Positions 36,701-40,880 are shown, counted from the first letter of the stretch. The stretch is DNA of 64,000 nucleotides from Liolophura sinensis (GCF_032854445.1 NC_088300.1:11377191-11441190); one strand, 5' to 3'. Made by a program: numbers and translations. Notes: generated by a model not told the origin, from the letters alone.

Positions 36701-37338
36701 GGGTTAACACTTCAAATTAGAAATAATAGCCGATATTTTTAATGTTGTTGGTCATCTCTATATTACGGACAAGGTGATCCCATCAGCATGACGTGCAGTC
36801 CAAAAACACTTATTGGGATTTTCATAACTGGTATGCATATATTAATATGTTGTGGTAGAGTGTATGTACTAGATGTGCCTTAGTCTGAAATAAAGTAAAA
36901 CTCCAAATACATATTCAAGCTGCAAACTGACCACCTTATAAACAAGTATTTGTTACGATGTTTGCTAGGGGAAAGCATAATCGCATTCACAAAAAAAAAT
37001 TTTTAAAAATAATTTTACGCTCATCCACACAAACTTCCTACAAATAAAATAATTTCCTGCTTGTTTTCGACAAAAAGTAAACTTGTCATACTTTTAGGAT
37101 CAGGTATGTCACTCTCATTTCTTGTATAAAAGACTGTTATACAGAATTAAGAAGTACATTGCTTAATCCATTAGACTACAGTTTTTATTCGGCGACATTA
37201 CATTTGTTTCAGTCATCTGGACACACCTACCCAGGTCACAGCAGTCATGTGACCAACGTTGCGTTCCTGAAAGATGATACAAGGCTGATTTCTACGGGAG
37301 GGAAGGACACCTCTGTGCTGCAGTGGGAAGTAGTCTGA
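468..37338 (+). CDS. EML-family microtubule-associated protein gene, 18 exons seen, 5' incomplete
   Basis: Whole-gene entry; exons are listed separately. EML proteins bind and regulate microtubules. The known layout is an N-terminal coiled-coil trimerisation domain, a basic Ser/Thr-rich linker, a HELP motif, and a tandem pair of atypical WD beta-propellers. Seen here: the basic linker (468-705), HELP (GYRGRDC, then the PTGEIVYF and VVVLYN stretches) and the full WD region ending in GGKDTSVLQWEVV and TGA. The exons from 468 to 37338 total 2165 nt, which is 2 nt of a split codon plus 721 codons including stop, with every junction in phase. The coiled coil must lie upstream of the window. Similarity is to the EML1-EML4 group; which vertebrate paralogue is closest cannot be decided by eye. 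Introns are dominated by minisatellites and SINEs. An internal start exon (7253-7293) suggests a second promoter. Confidence 0.93.
1008..1225 (-). mobile_element. tRNA-derived SINE, antisense, near full length
   Basis: In antisense it begins with the tail complement TTTATTTGATTGGTGTTTTA, followed by the complements of TATTCTTGAGTA, GGTCGTGG, the tRNA-like B-box region and TGGTTAGCGTGC. An internal segment is diverged and has small gaps compared with the copies at 9299 and 31268. The open frame across 865-1149 is this element, not a gene. Confidence 0.82.
1226..1623. other. intron, no feature recognised
   Basis: AT-rich intronic sequence of the EML gene. I see no exon, repeat array or RNA gene in it. 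Confidence 0.5.
1624..2010. repeat. long inverted repeat (foldback or MITE-like element)
   Basis: Two arms of about 110 bp face each other around a loop of about 160 bp. The left arm starts CACAGCAGCTAA and runs to TTCCTTGCTTGC near 1735. The right arm starts near 1895 with AAGCAAGTAAGGAAC and ends TTAGCTGCTGTG at 2010. Both share the complement of ACATGAACAAAG. The arms are imperfect (roughly 75-80 percent by eye). No transposase frame is present. It could form a large hairpin if transcribed within the EML pre-mRNA. Confidence 0.72.
2011..2408. other. intron, no feature recognised
   Basis: AT-rich intron leading into a poly-C and CA-repeat run at about 2410-2443. No coding signal seen. Confidence 0.5.
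2409..4530. repeat. 72-bp minisatellite with a 722-bp higher-order duplication
   Basis: The array starts after a poly-C/CA microsatellite. Units run from GGAATTGCCTGGATACTCC through ACAATACCCCTCACCAATG with a strict 72-bp step (for example 2486 and 2558). One strand is pyrimidine-rich with very few G. The block at about 2952-3548 recurs almost unchanged at 3674-4270, an offset of 722 bp or ten units. Because 72 is divisible by 3 the array is open in several frames on both strands with a 24-residue period. I regard those frames as non-coding. Confidence 0.93.
4531..5480. other. intron, no gene recognised
   Basis: Ordinary intron with many TACATGTA-type words and a poly-G run near 5315-5330. 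No exon or SINE seen. Confidence 0.5.
5485..5895. repeat. degenerate minisatellite, unit about 28 bp
   Basis: Diverged copies of a unit built on AGTCCCTTAGAAGCGCCCC, with variants such as GAGGTCCCTTAGAAACGCC. Copy boundaries are blurred. No reading frame of interest. Confidence 0.7.
5896..7120. other. intron, no gene recognised
   Basis: AT-rich intron with a poly-A run near 6183-6200. No splice-bounded coding segment that I can support. Confidence 0.5.
7121..7252 (+). promoter_or_regulatory. candidate internal EML promoter and 5' UTR
   Basis: A TATA-like word (TTTTATATAG, 7121-7130) lies about 130 bp before an ATG in good Kozak context (TACCATGG). The stretch between has no acceptor that would be needed for an internal exon. 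This is inference from position; the main support is the start exon that follows it. Confidence 0.35.
7253..7293 (+). CDS. EML alternative first coding exon (short isoform start)
   Basis: The ATG in context ACCATGG opens MAHRPRGPAAGRG and leaves 2 nt (CG) before the strong donor GTAAGT. That is the same phase as the 468-705 exon (2 nt left over), so either can splice to the exon at 14855. Starting here gives 41 + 1927 = 1968 nt, exactly 655 codons plus stop. The isoform would lack the coiled coil and basic linker and begin just before HELP, similar in size to the short vertebrate EML2 form. The Arg/Gly/Pro-rich tip is not conserved, so this rests on phase and context only. Confidence 0.62.
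7294..7694. other. intron, no feature recognised
   Basis: Intron after the alternative first exon. Nothing coding or repetitive stands out. Confidence 0.45.
7695..7975. repeat. 146-bp tandem duplication
   Basis: CTGTAGTGTGGTATCAGCC at 7695 recurs as CTGTAGTGTGATATCAGCC at 7841. The second copy carries the same TTAGAGAGATCAATAT, TCCATGCAGTAGAAATGGGC and CAGAAGTACAGGCCGT words. Two copies, the second partial. Confidence 0.85.
8095..8940. repeat. 54-bp minisatellite
   Basis: About 15 copies of a 54-bp unit carrying TGCTGAACACCATTCTGTG, ATCTCACACCAATCAGCAC and GGGTGTTTTGTGT. The step is a multiple of three, so long frames run through it on both strands (up to 272 codons). These reflect the repeat and not a protein. 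Confidence 0.93.
8965..9145. repeat. two-copy tandem repeat, about 95 bp
   Basis: TTGTGCCATAGATCATGTCTG and a second diverged copy (TTGTGCCTTTGATCATGTC) are each followed by ATACTG(A/G)CATTGAT and a GG(G/A)(G/T)(T/A)CAG segment. The copies are diverged. Confidence 0.6.
9299..9567 (+). mobile_element. tRNA-derived SINE, full length
   Basis: The 5' tRNA-like head reads GGCCTCCGTGGCTCAGTTGG (A-box region), followed by a B-box-like GTGAGTTCAAGGCC. The body carries GGTCGTGGGTTTCCCCCGGG and CATAATGCTGGCCGCCATCG. The tail is GTGAAATATTCTTGAGTACGG then AACACCAATCAAATAAATAA. This is one of the best copies in the window. The conserved tail module resembles Meta-SINE families described from molluscs; that assignment is from memory. 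Confidence 0.93.
9814..9968. repeat. three-copy repeat, about 54 bp
   Basis: Copies share TCTGTGACACAT, AACATCATT and GGGCAGAGGGGACCTTACTT. They lie just upstream of a second, unrelated array. Confidence 0.8.
10005..10400. repeat. 30-bp minisatellite
   Basis: About 13 copies of a 30-bp unit with CTGTACCATGTATCTTTG and AACCTGACCAGG (variant GGGCATGACCAGG). Open frames on both strands with a 10-residue period are a by-product. Confidence 0.93.
10401..11910. other. intron, no gene recognised
   Basis: Ordinary intron. Short open frames at 10984-11175 and antisense 11365-11727 have no splice signals or recognisable domain and I do not call them. Confidence 0.5.
11915..12400. repeat. 30-bp minisatellite
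   Basis: About 16 copies built on GTATACATCTGCTTTACAAA and TTACAGAA. The last copies drift towards ACATATGCTTA. Confidence 0.92.
12401..12940. other. intron with weak internal repetition
   Basis: Loose repetition of words such as TGTAGCACATGCTGTAG around 12500-12840. No gene. Confidence 0.4.
12945..14280. repeat. minisatellite, 27/54-bp unit, degenerate 3' half
   Basis: Up to about 13430 regular alternation of AACAGTTGTCAGTAGTGAG and AACAGTTATCAGTGGTGAC with TAATCA(C/G)T. Beyond that the copies diverge (GTGAGTAATCAGTGACGGGT and AAAGGTATTAGCGGTGAG) and show a longer second-order period. Confidence 0.92.
14445..14735. repeat. 75-bp tandem repeat
   Basis: About four copies of ATAACCATACAAATTGTTACC followed by TTATCTTGCAGGTAGCA and GCTACATGATAATGAG. 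The last copy is short. Each copy contains a good 3' splice-site look-alike (TTATCTTGCAG|GTA) just upstream of the microexon at 14855, but the following bases do not resemble that exon. Confidence 0.88.
14855..14880 (+). CDS. EML 26-nt microexon before the HELP region
   Basis: Acceptor TTGTTTGTTGACAG and donor GTGAGT enclose 26 nt. Its first base completes the split codon of either upstream exon (AA+T or CG+T), then GKAPTWNP is read, and one G is left to join AT of the exon at 17836 to give Asp. The phases work on both sides and for both start exons, which is the main evidence. Residues 14-23 of the short isoform. Confidence 0.75.
14881..15370. other. intron, no feature recognised
   Basis: Intronic sequence between the microexon and the next array. 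The open frame over 14722-15093 runs through the microexon only by chance. Confidence 0.45.
15375..16020. repeat. compound minisatellite
   Basis: Interleaved units GTGTGACTGTGACATGATGT and AAGTTGGAGTTCACAGTGAC, with a longer period of about 100 bp in places. Open frames on the minus strand come from this array. Confidence 0.9.
16021..16540. other. intron, no feature recognised
   Basis: Ordinary intron sequence with no exon, SINE or array that I can support. Confidence 0.45.
16545..16780. repeat. five-copy repeat, about 43 bp
   Basis: Copies share CCAAAGCTGTGTTTCATTGG and TGACTTACCACCTGACTG; the outer copies are diverged. Confidence 0.85.
16965..17590. repeat. 18-19-bp minisatellite interrupted by a SINE
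   Basis: Units such as CCTCACATTACAAGTGTCT, changing from TCAGATTACAA at the left to CACATTACCAGTGTCTCCT at the right. A SINE fragment (17393-17505) splits the array and the same unit continues on its far side. Confidence 0.9.
17393..17505 (+). mobile_element. truncated SINE inserted in a minisatellite
   Basis: Contains GTAAGTAGGAAGGCC, CAGCTTGCGGATG and the tail AAATATTCTTGAGTATTGCG then AACACCAATCAAATAAATC. The tRNA head and part of the body are absent. Confidence 0.85.
17694..17835 (+). repeat. degenerate copies of the next exon's start
   Basis: At 17694-17720 the words CATTTAG and ATGAGAGA are followed by a degraded match to the start of the exon at 17836, including AAGGAAAGAGCT (exon: AAGGGAAGAGCT). 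Two shorter echoes (ATGAGAGATCTAATTTCTC, ATGAGAGATATAATTTCTC) lie between. The real acceptor is the last copy. Seen directly; the tandem-duplication origin is inference. Confidence 0.65.
17836..17962 (+). CDS. EML exon: segment leading into HELP
   Basis: Acceptor TTTTGTACATTTAG. The first two bases (AT) complete the codon begun by G of the microexon. Reads ERYLKIYLKGRAVPFYAPSS followed by YKDVQVEKQAPPPSEKLQLE and W, matching the EML pattern of a short beta segment, a Pro-rich linker and the LEW(V/A)YGYRG entry to HELP. The donor is read as GTATCC after GT, so that GT+A gives Val; the GTGTAT two bases earlier would break the frame. Residues 23-65 of the short isoform. Confidence 0.9.
18050..18650. 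repeat. 26-bp pyrimidine-rich minisatellite
   Basis: Repeats of CAGTCTCATCTACCCAATCC and CTCTGT, most regular at 18290-18640. One strand is almost G-free. Confidence 0.9.
18651..19660. repeat. degenerate CT/CC-rich repeat tract
   Basis: A decayed continuation of the preceding array, with recurring words like GCTAGTCTCCTCTACCA and CAGTCCCCTCTACCC but no fixed period. Confidence 0.75.
19666..19866 (+). mobile_element. SINE, truncated at both ends
   Basis: Has GCGTAATGACCCAGGAGTC, B-box GAGTTCAAGTCCAGC, GGTCGTGGGTTTTCCC and GTGAAATATTCTC, but lacks the 5' tip of the tRNA head and the AATAAATAA tail. Confidence 0.88.
19996..20145 (+). CDS. EML exon: HELP motif and first WD blade
   Basis: Acceptor GGGCACTTCAG, donor GTGAGC. 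Reads YGYRGRDCRCNLYYLPTGEI, then the VYFTAAVVVLYN core of HELP, then QRHYTGHTDDVK, the start of the first WD repeat. HELP is the hydrophobic EML-specific element that packs into the first propeller. It leaves TG, completed by C of the next exon to Cys. Residues 65-115. Confidence 0.96.
20146..21080. repeat. 20-bp minisatellite starting at the 5' splice site
   Basis: About 46 copies of a 20-bp unit, GAGCACAGTGGTCTTCTGCT, with variants GGATTC and GAGTACC. The unit matches the first bases of the intron (GTGAGCACAGTGGTC at 20146), so the array begins right at the donor. The GT is changed to CT or CG in the downstream copies. Confidence 0.93.
21341..21413 (+). CDS. EML exon: WD region
   Basis: Acceptor TTTGTTTGTACAG, donor GTAAGT. 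Reads (C)LAIHPDKIRIATGQVAGHD followed by RREGK. LAIHPDK(I)RIATGQ(V/I)AG is a hallmark stretch of EML proteins. Ends in phase 0. Residues 115-139. Confidence 0.96.
21414..23970. other. intron, no gene recognised
   Basis: AT-rich and free of tandem arrays, unlike most introns here. Short open frames (for example 22427-22663 and 23065-23253) have no splice support or known domain. Confidence 0.5.
23971..24241 (+). mobile_element. tRNA-derived SINE, full length, diverged
   Basis: Starts GGGCCTCCATGTCCGAGGG, with B-box GTGAGTTCAAGCC, then GATGCTGGCCGCCATC, TATTCTTGAGTA and AAATAAATAAATAAAT. Small substitutions throughout mark it as older than the 31268 copy. Confidence 0.9.
24265..25059 (+). repeat. 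102-bp (2 x 51) minisatellite built from the next exon's splice acceptor
   Basis: About 7.5 copies of a 102-bp unit made of two related halves. One half reads AATCATTACAG then TCACATGTCCAGATCTGG; the other reads CCACATGTACAGGTTTGGGA. The functional exon at 25060 opens ATTACAG|CCACATGTACGG, then ATTTGGGACTCTGT. Every half-unit is therefore a diverged copy of this 3' splice site and about the first 30 nt of exon, and copies of the CATTACAG acceptor persist through the array. In-frame stops (GTGTAA) are present in the copies. Confidence 0.9.
25060..25161 (+). CDS. EML exon: WD region
   Basis: Acceptor AATCATTACAG, the last of a series of similar acceptors. Reads PHVRIWDSVSLNTLQVVGIG followed by EFDRAVCCVSFSKV, in phase 0 on both sides. 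HVR(I/V)WDSV.LNTL is a strong EML signature. The donor is GTGAGC after GTG. Residues 140-173. Confidence 0.95.
25625..25763 (+). repeat. degenerate copies of the next exon's acceptor and start
   Basis: About three copies with a step of roughly 45-60 bp. GTGGAGGTCATGAGTACTAA (25630) and TTTTGCTAG|GGATGAGGTCACC (25673) echo TTTTTTGCCAG|GATGGAGGTCATC of the exon at 25764; AACTTGTATAT recurs between them. Similarity is visible but short, so chance cannot be excluded as firmly as for the longer arrays. Confidence 0.6.
25764..25865 (+). CDS. EML exon: WD region
   Basis: Acceptor TTTTTTGCCAG, donor GTAAGA. Reads DGGHQLVAVDEANEHVISIW followed by DISRDKAHKVTETK, 34 codons in phase 0. The (V/I)DDSNEH(V/M)L(S/T)VWD block of EMLs is clearly matched by VDEANEHVISIWD. 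Residues 174-207. Confidence 0.95.
25866..26356. other. intron, no feature recognised
   Basis: Short intron; a poly-A run near 26050. Nothing else seen. Confidence 0.45.
26357..26491 (+). CDS. EML exon: WD region
   Basis: Acceptor TTTTGATGCAG, donor GTAAGT. Reads SSTEPVLAAEFHPSEKTSVV followed by TCGKGQISFWTIDGGTLTKK and LGIFD; AEFHP...(V/I)TCGK...FW is a conserved EML blade. Phase 0 at both ends. Residues 208-252. Confidence 0.96.
26492..27168. other. intron, no feature recognised
   Basis: AT-rich intron without arrays, SINEs or coding signal. Confidence 0.45.
27169..27268 (+). CDS. EML exon: WD region
   Basis: Acceptor CTGTCCCTACAG, donor GTAAGA. Reads KHEKPKYVLSLAFTDNGDTI followed by TGDSNGNIFIWGK. 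EKPKFV...F..NGD.(I/L)TGDS.G...(V/I)W is a strong EML match. Leaves one G for the next exon. Residues 253-286. Confidence 0.96.
27269..27682. other. intron with a short AT-rich repeat
   Basis: From about 27540 words such as TATTTGATATT and TTATATTAAATATTA recur before the acceptor at 27682. They do not resemble the following exon. Confidence 0.45.
27683..27840 (+). CDS. EML exon: WD region
   Basis: Acceptor CCTATTCACTAG; the donor is GTTTGT, weaker than others in this gene. Reads GGNRITQAINGAHEGGVFSL followed by CMMKDGTLLSGGGKDRKIVQ and WDSNYKRAGVETE. AHEGG(V/I)F.LC...DGT(L/M)(L/V)SGGGKDRK is highly conserved in EMLs. Phase 0 at the end. Residues 286-338. Confidence 0.96.
27841..28983. other. 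intron, no gene recognised
   Basis: Intron without arrays. The open frames at 28503-28742 and 28739-28921 show no domain or splice support. Confidence 0.45.
28984..29109 (+). CDS. EML exon: WD region
   Basis: Acceptor TTTGTCTTTCAG, donor GTGAGA. Reads IPEQFGPVRTISQGHGNLIL followed by VGTTRNCILQGTLELELQPI and VQ. The (I/V)P(E/D)Q(F/Y)G..R...(E/Q)G..(D/N)...(V/I)GT(T/S)RN..L(Q/R)GT pattern is diagnostic of EML. Phase 0. Residues 339-380. Confidence 0.96.
29110..29285 (+). repeat. donor-derived tandem repeat, about 66 bp, 3-4 copies
   Basis: The intron opens GTGAGATCTCGAAAGG and the word returns as GAGGTGAGATCTCATAAGGG, AAGTTAAGATCTCATAAGGG and GAGAGAGATCTCC, each followed by a GGGGTCCAGATGT segment. 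GTCCAG is also the last six bases of the exon. The first downstream copy (near 29155) preserves a usable-looking donor. Confidence 0.72.
29356..29487 (+). CDS. EML exon: WD region
   Basis: Acceptor CCCTTTTTGCCAG, donor GTGAGC. Reads GHTEELWGLASHPSQQQFLT followed by CAYDKHLYLWDALSHTIIWS and KAME. GHT(D/E)ELWGLA.HP...(F/L)LTC..D(K/R) is a hallmark of the EML second propeller. Phase 0. Residues 381-424. Confidence 0.96.
29498..30290. repeat. minisatellite with alternating 37-bp half-units
   Basis: Alternation of GTATAGAAGACATGCCAGTC and GTATATAAGACTTGCCAGG, each followed by a TTTTGTAGGACAGAT(G/T)TACAG segment, beginning about 10 bp after the donor. Larger blocks of about 245 bp (29557 and 29804) recur nearly unchanged, a higher-order duplication. 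Confidence 0.92.
30305..30575. repeat. degenerate short repeat
   Basis: Copies of CTTAAAGCTCTGGTTA and CATTAAAGCTTTGGTTA with variable spacing (about 18-30 bp). Confidence 0.75.
30785..31615. repeat. 34-bp minisatellite interrupted by a SINE
   Basis: Units of ACACAGCCAACTGACTTCC and TGTGGCACAGTGACA, about 14 copies before and two after the SINE at 31268. Variants with GATTTTGTGTGG cluster in the middle. Confidence 0.93.
31268..31537 (+). mobile_element. tRNA-derived SINE, full length, best preserved copy
   Basis: Head GGGGCCTCCGTGGCTCAGTC and GGTTAGCGCGCTGGCGC (A box), B box GTGAGTTCAAGTCCAGC, body CGTGGGTTTCCCCCGGGC, tail AAGTGAAATATTCTTGAG, AACACCAATCAAATAAATAA. It sits inside the 34-bp array; GGCACAG before it and TGCACAG after it may be a diverged target duplication, but the array itself repeats that word. 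Confidence 0.95.
31713..31869 (+). CDS. EML exon: WD region
   Basis: Acceptor GGTGTTGTAG, donor GTAATG. Reads EPAHCCCFHPNGNLAVVGSQ followed by SGKWKVIDLTSRDIVAAHSD and GTEQIECVQYSP. The FHP.G...(V/A)(V/I)G...G(R/K)W.V.D..(T/S)(R/K)D(L/I)V..H(T/S)DG.EQ pattern is conserved. Leaves G, joined to AT of the next exon to give Asp (YSPDG). Residues 425-477. Confidence 0.96.
31870..33230 (+). repeat. minisatellite built from the preceding exon's end and donor, about 35-bp unit
   Basis: The exon ends GTGTCCAGTACTCCCCAG and the intron opens GTAATGTCTATAGAC. The array repeats GTGTCCAG(T/A)ACTCCCCAG, GTAATGTCCACAGATA for roughly 35-40 units over 1.3 kb. Many copies keep an intact CAG|GTAATG donor; others vary (CCTAAG|GTAACA, CCCAG|TTAATG). 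The array is thus a row of pseudo-exon ends and decoy 5' splice sites. The first junction is chosen as real because it alone continues a full WD exon in phase. Confidence 0.92.
33302..33399 (+). CDS. EML exon: WD region
   Basis: Acceptor CTGTATTTTCCAG, donor GTGAGT. Reads (D)GQLLALGSRDNMIYIYEVS followed by EDGLKYVKRGRCS. DG.(F/L)LA(V/I)GS.DN.IY(I/L)Y.VS..G.KY...G(K/R)C matches EML closely. Phase 0 at the end. Residues 477-509. Confidence 0.96.
33415..34640. repeat. 28-bp minisatellite
   Basis: About 43 copies of a 28-bp unit, GCAATGTCATCTGTATGTGT then GTCCCTTT (for example 33484 and 33512). Blocks of about 200 bp recur within it (around 34030-34250 and 34260-34460). Frames of up to 268 codons across it are artefacts. 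Confidence 0.93.
34645..34915. repeat. GT/CA-rich short tandem repeat
   Basis: Short units TGTGTGCACATGTT and TTGTGTACATGT, 12-18 bp, continuing from the 28-bp array. Confidence 0.85.
35232..35319 (+). CDS. EML exon: WD region
   Basis: Acceptor TTTAACTTCACAG, donor GTATGT. Reads GHSSFVTHLDWSENGTYLMT followed by NSGDYEILF. GHSS(F/Y)(I/V)THLDWS......(S/T)NSGDYEIL is one of the most conserved EML blocks. Leaves T, completed by GG of the next exon to Trp. Residues 510-539. Confidence 0.96.
35440..35790 (+). repeat. tandem copies of the next exon's start, about 88-bp unit
   Basis: About four copies. Each has GTCTCTGGGGACCA(A/G)CATGG then ACTGTAACATGGTTG(G/T)TA, matching CCTCTAG|GGACCTCAAGTG and ACTGTAAACAGGTGTTAAA at the exon starting 35802. 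In the copies the acceptor AG is changed to GG, so these are dead acceptors. Each is followed by CCTCCTGAATTA(C/T)TGTGACT, which also precedes the real exon. Confidence 0.85.
35802..35897 (+). CDS. EML exon: WD region
   Basis: Acceptor TTTGTGCCTCTAG, donor GTAAGA. Reads (W)TSSDCKQVLNPSSVRDEVW followed by ASQSCTLGFNVA. The W.(T/S)..CTLGF.V(F/A)G pattern fits EML, with FNVAG in place of the usual F.VFG. Leaves G for the next exon. Residues 539-571. Confidence 0.94.
36112..36358 (+). mobile_element. tRNA-derived SINE with internal deletions
   Basis: Has GACCTCCATGGCTCAG, GTTGGTTAGCGTGCTAG, a shortened B-box region, CGTGGGTTTCCCCACGGGC and AACACCAATGGAATAAATAA. The TTCAAGTC-CTCATGCTGG part is deleted compared with other copies. 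Confidence 0.9.
36517..36647 (+). CDS. EML exon: WD region
   Basis: Acceptor TTATCCTCTACAG, donor GTAATG. Reads GIWPEGADGTDINGCAASHK followed by RHLVASADDYGKVNLYKYPC and FQPK. G(V/I)WPEG(S/A)DGTDIN is the most recognisable EML motif in this protein, and DD.GKV.L(F/Y).YPC follows it. Phase 0 at the end. Residues 571-614. Confidence 0.97.
36648..37212. other. last EML intron, no feature recognised
   Basis: AT-rich, no arrays. Confidence 0.45.
37213..37338 (+). CDS. EML last coding exon with stop
   Basis: Acceptor CATTTGTTTCAG. Reads SSGHTYPGHSSHVTNVAFLK followed by DDTRLISTGGKDTSVLQWEV, V and TGA at 37336-37338. HSSHVTNV.F......ISTGGKD.S(I/V).QW is the standard C-terminus of EML proteins; the length matches the family with no tail extension. 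Residues 615-655. Confidence 0.97.
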   Translation, partial: SSGHTYPGHSSHVTNVAFLKDDTRLISTGGKDTSVLQWEVV

Positions 37339-39300
37339 TTTTCACGGCTAACAGTTATGTTAATCATGTTACATGGCACACAGAGAACAACATTGAATTT
37401 CTTGCAATATGATTGGTGCACTTACAAATTGTATTTGCACAAGTTAAGCTTTAATTCTTCAAAACAGGTGATGATCATGTTTTAACCTTGATGGTGGCTT
37501 TGAACATATGTATTTAAACAGATGTGTAAAATAAGATTAATAAGGGGTGTTTTAAGTCATTGGTTAAGTTCACTCTGACAGTGGTGACTCCCTGTCAGCT
37601 GTGTGGAGCAGCTTGAGGTTTTATAATGCTGGTCAGTCCAGAGCTCTTCAGAACAAGTGACCACCAAACAAATGTGAATATTCCTTCATATACAACTGCA
37701 TTTGAATGTTTATGGATGAAGTTTGTTTTGTATTAATTTTCTTTGACCTGTGTTTGAAATCATTGGTTTGTTACGGAGAATATTGGGTGTGTTTGAGAAA
37801 CCATTTGGGACAGTTTTTTTTTCTTTAAATGTCTTGATGAACTCCTGGTGAATGTTTAGCTGCAGCTTATGATACTTGTACCTATGTTTTTTTTTTGTTT
37901 TTTTTTTTCGGACTAAAAATTGACTGTATTTTTGCCTTGTGTTTAACTATTTGTATTGTTTTGATGATGTGACCTGTTCTAGAGGAACTCAAAAATATTT
38001 TGTTTTTAGATTGGTATATTTTTCTGTATCTGTACATCTTTCTCATTGTTACAAAGTTTTTGTTCAGCTTGGCATTTTAGACATACCGGACTTAATTGCT
38101 TACCTCAGAGGTATAGAGACAGCATAGAAATTACTGTGAGCAAGGCTGTGTCAGTGTGTGTCCTCTTCACCCTATAGAACAGTCACACATAGAGACATGG
38201 AGACAGGATAGACATTGTGGGAGGAAGGCTGTGTCAGTATGTGTCCCCTACACCCTATAGGACAGAAGTTTCACATAGAGAGATGTGGACAGGATAGACA
38301 TTGTGGGAGGAAGGCTGTGTCAGTGCATGTCCTCTTCACCCTATAGGACAGAAGTTTCACATAGTGACAGGATAGACATTGTGGGAGGAAGGCTGTGTCA
38401 GTATGTGTCCCCTACACCCTATAGGACAGAAGTTAAACATAGAGACAGGATAGGCATTGTGGGAGGAAGGCTGTGTCAGTATGTGTCCTCTTCACCCTAT
38501 AGAACAGAAGTTTCACATAGAGACAGGATAGACATTGTGGGAGGAAGGCTGTGTCAGTATGTGTCCTCTACACCCTATAGAACAGGAGTGACATATACAT
38601 GTAGAGACATGGGTACAGCATAGGCATTGTGGATAGGAAGGCTGTGTCAGTGCATGTCCTCTTTACCCTGTAGAAGTTACATACAGAGACAGGAAACAAA
38701 GCTCCTCCCACAAAAGCTACTGACTTTGTCCTTTTACAAAGCTCCTCCCATAGTAGCTGCAGACTTATCATTATGTGATAACTATGTTAATGACCATACA
38801 GCCTTGCGCTGTCTTTCTTGTGCGATTTCAATAAGCATTATACTTCCCTCAATTACACTTCTACCCGTCCTTTTAATTCTTTTTGTACATGTCTTAAGTT
38901 TACATTTATAATGGCCCACTAGTTTCAGAATGCTTTGTTCTGTGTAAGAACGTATATTATCACCAAGATCTTATTTTGTTTATTTTCTAATGGTATTATG
39001 TGTTGCCACAGTATTTCTGATGAATTTTTCAAATTTCTTCCAATTTTGCGTTTTTGCTAATTAGCGTTCTATTTATTGTATTTCTCAATGTTGTGTGGCG
39101 ATGAAGCTTGTAACTTGTATTTCCTGTATATATCAGTCAGGATTTGTTCACTTGACTATGTTTTTATTGTTATTGTCAGATGAGACGATTTCTTCAATTC
39201 ACCCGAAACACATTTGCCGTACATGTTTTACCAATACTCAAAACATGTCTTGATTAAAGGTTTGTGCAGCTTTTCGTCCACAGAAACGTGTTTTGTTTTT
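37339..39300 (+). other. EML 3' UTR candidate and following DNA
   Basis: AT- and T-rich sequence after the stop codon. A possible polyadenylation signal ATTAAA lies at 39253-39258 with a GT/T-rich stretch after it, but several weaker possibilities occur earlier, so the mRNA end is not fixed. A minisatellite (38110-38690) lies within. Confidence 0.35.
38110..38690. repeat. 78-bp minisatellite
   Basis: About seven copies of AGACAGGATAGACATTGTGG, GAGGAAGGCTGTGTCAGT and CTCTTCACCCTATAGAACAG. One frame stays open for 112 codons through it, as 78 is a multiple of three. Confidence 0.92.
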
Positions 39301-39539
39301 ATTTCGTTTTTTCTTTGACTTGTATCAGACGGTTTTGAATAATTAGAGGTTAAAGTCAGGAATCACGAGTCGATGGCCCAGTGTCAGTATTCTCCCAGAT
39401 CACGGACCCACACGTCATTACAGTCGTATTCTACAAGATAATGCGCCGGCACACATCCTCTCTGTCGTATTCTACCAGATCCTAGCACAAACTGGGTGCT
39501 CTGATCGACCATACTTAACCCAACCTAACCTACATATGA

Positions 39540-39706
39540 CACCAGCTCATACTGGCTTCCTCCGCAATCGTACGTTGGAGTGGGTTTTCAGCAACCTGCG
39601 GATGATCGTGGGCTTCGTCCGGTTTCCTCCCACCAGAATGCTGGCTGCCGTCATATGGGTGAGATATTCTTGAGTACCGCGTAAAACACCAATCAAATAA
39701 ATAAAT
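39540..39706 (+). mobile_element. 5'-truncated SINE
   Basis: Begins inside the body (CCAGCTCATACTGGCTTCC), then GCAACCTGCGGATGATCGTG, TATTCTTGAGTACCGCG and AACACCAATCAAATAAATAA. Lacks the tRNA head. Confidence 0.9.
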
Positions 39707-40540
39707 GCATTTGACGCAGGGAGAATATTACCTAGAGATATCCCAATCAATCGCCAGTCAAAAACAACTGGTATTTACTTTGCACTGTGTTACTCTGCGC
39801 ATAACCTTTGTGCTTCGAGGATTCTAGTTGATTCAGGATGTTGATTTTGTGACTTTTCTTTGCTCTTTCATGATTTACATTTGTGTCTTTGGTGCTTTGC
39901 TCCACTTGGATTTACAAACTACCAAGCTGCAGATTGAGATCGATACGAGACGTAACTGATATGATGAATTGTAGATCCACCTCGGATTTTGCCTGGATTG
40001 ATATGTTTTGAAATGAAGCCCTGTTTTAGGGGGATATCTCAGTGACCTCATCATGTCGTTTGGGGCCCCAGAATAGTTCCCAACGAATGGAATTAAACTG
40101 GCACTTGAAATTGTTTTTATATATTCTGTGGCGAATTTCGATTTTAAGTTAGAGCTGGAGATTTACAACAAATGTGACCTGGGTTTAAATAGAGTAAGCC
40201 ACGTGAGAAAGAGAGTGTGGTTTGGAATAGTGCTCAATCAGACCGATACCCTAGCAAATATTGCCCCCGGTTCGGGATCAAATTAAGAATATGAGATATG
40301 TCCTTCAGAGCATCTCGCTTATCAGTCCAGTTACATACAGTAATGAAGGGTACTGGCACAAGATTGTTAACGTTATACCAAGTCATGAGGCCATGCATAT
40401 ATAAACTTCGAGCCGGGGATTGGGAGTCAGATGATATAGTATGTTAACTGCTGGCTGTATTTGCTTAACGCTTTGAATTTTTACCCATTGTTGAAACATA
40501 TGACCGGGTTTAAAGGAATGCCAAAAGTGTCTTTGGGTAA
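39707..40540. other. intergenic, no feature recognised
   Basis: No gene, SINE or array that I can support. Confidence 0.45.
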
Positions 40541-40544
40541 CAGT

Positions 40545-40880
40545 GATCTTGATCCACTGATCCACTTGATCCAAAGCGCGATCTAGGTCAGCCGCCCGAT
40601 CTAGGTCCACCGTGTGATCTATGTAGGTCCACCGTGCGATCTATAGATCCAAAGCCCGATCTAGGTCAGCCGTTTGATCTGCCATGTGATCTAATTACCT
40701 CGCGCGATCGAGGACTCACCTCACGTTTTAGGTTCGCCTTGCCATCTAGTTCTACCTCGCATTCTAGGTTCACACGACGATATAGGTCCGCCACTCGGTC
40801 AAGGTCCATCCTGCGATCTATGTCCGCCGCTCGATATAGGTTCATGCTGCGATCTGGTCGACACGACGATCTGGCTTAAG
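40545..40880. repeat. degenerate CGATCTAGGT repeat
   Basis: The word GCGATCTAGGTCCACCG and variants (GATCTAGGTCAGCCG, CGATATAGGTCCGCC) recur every 15-32 bp. CpG-rich compared with neighbours. The Arg/Ser-rich open frame over it (40634-40879) is a by-product. Confidence 0.8.
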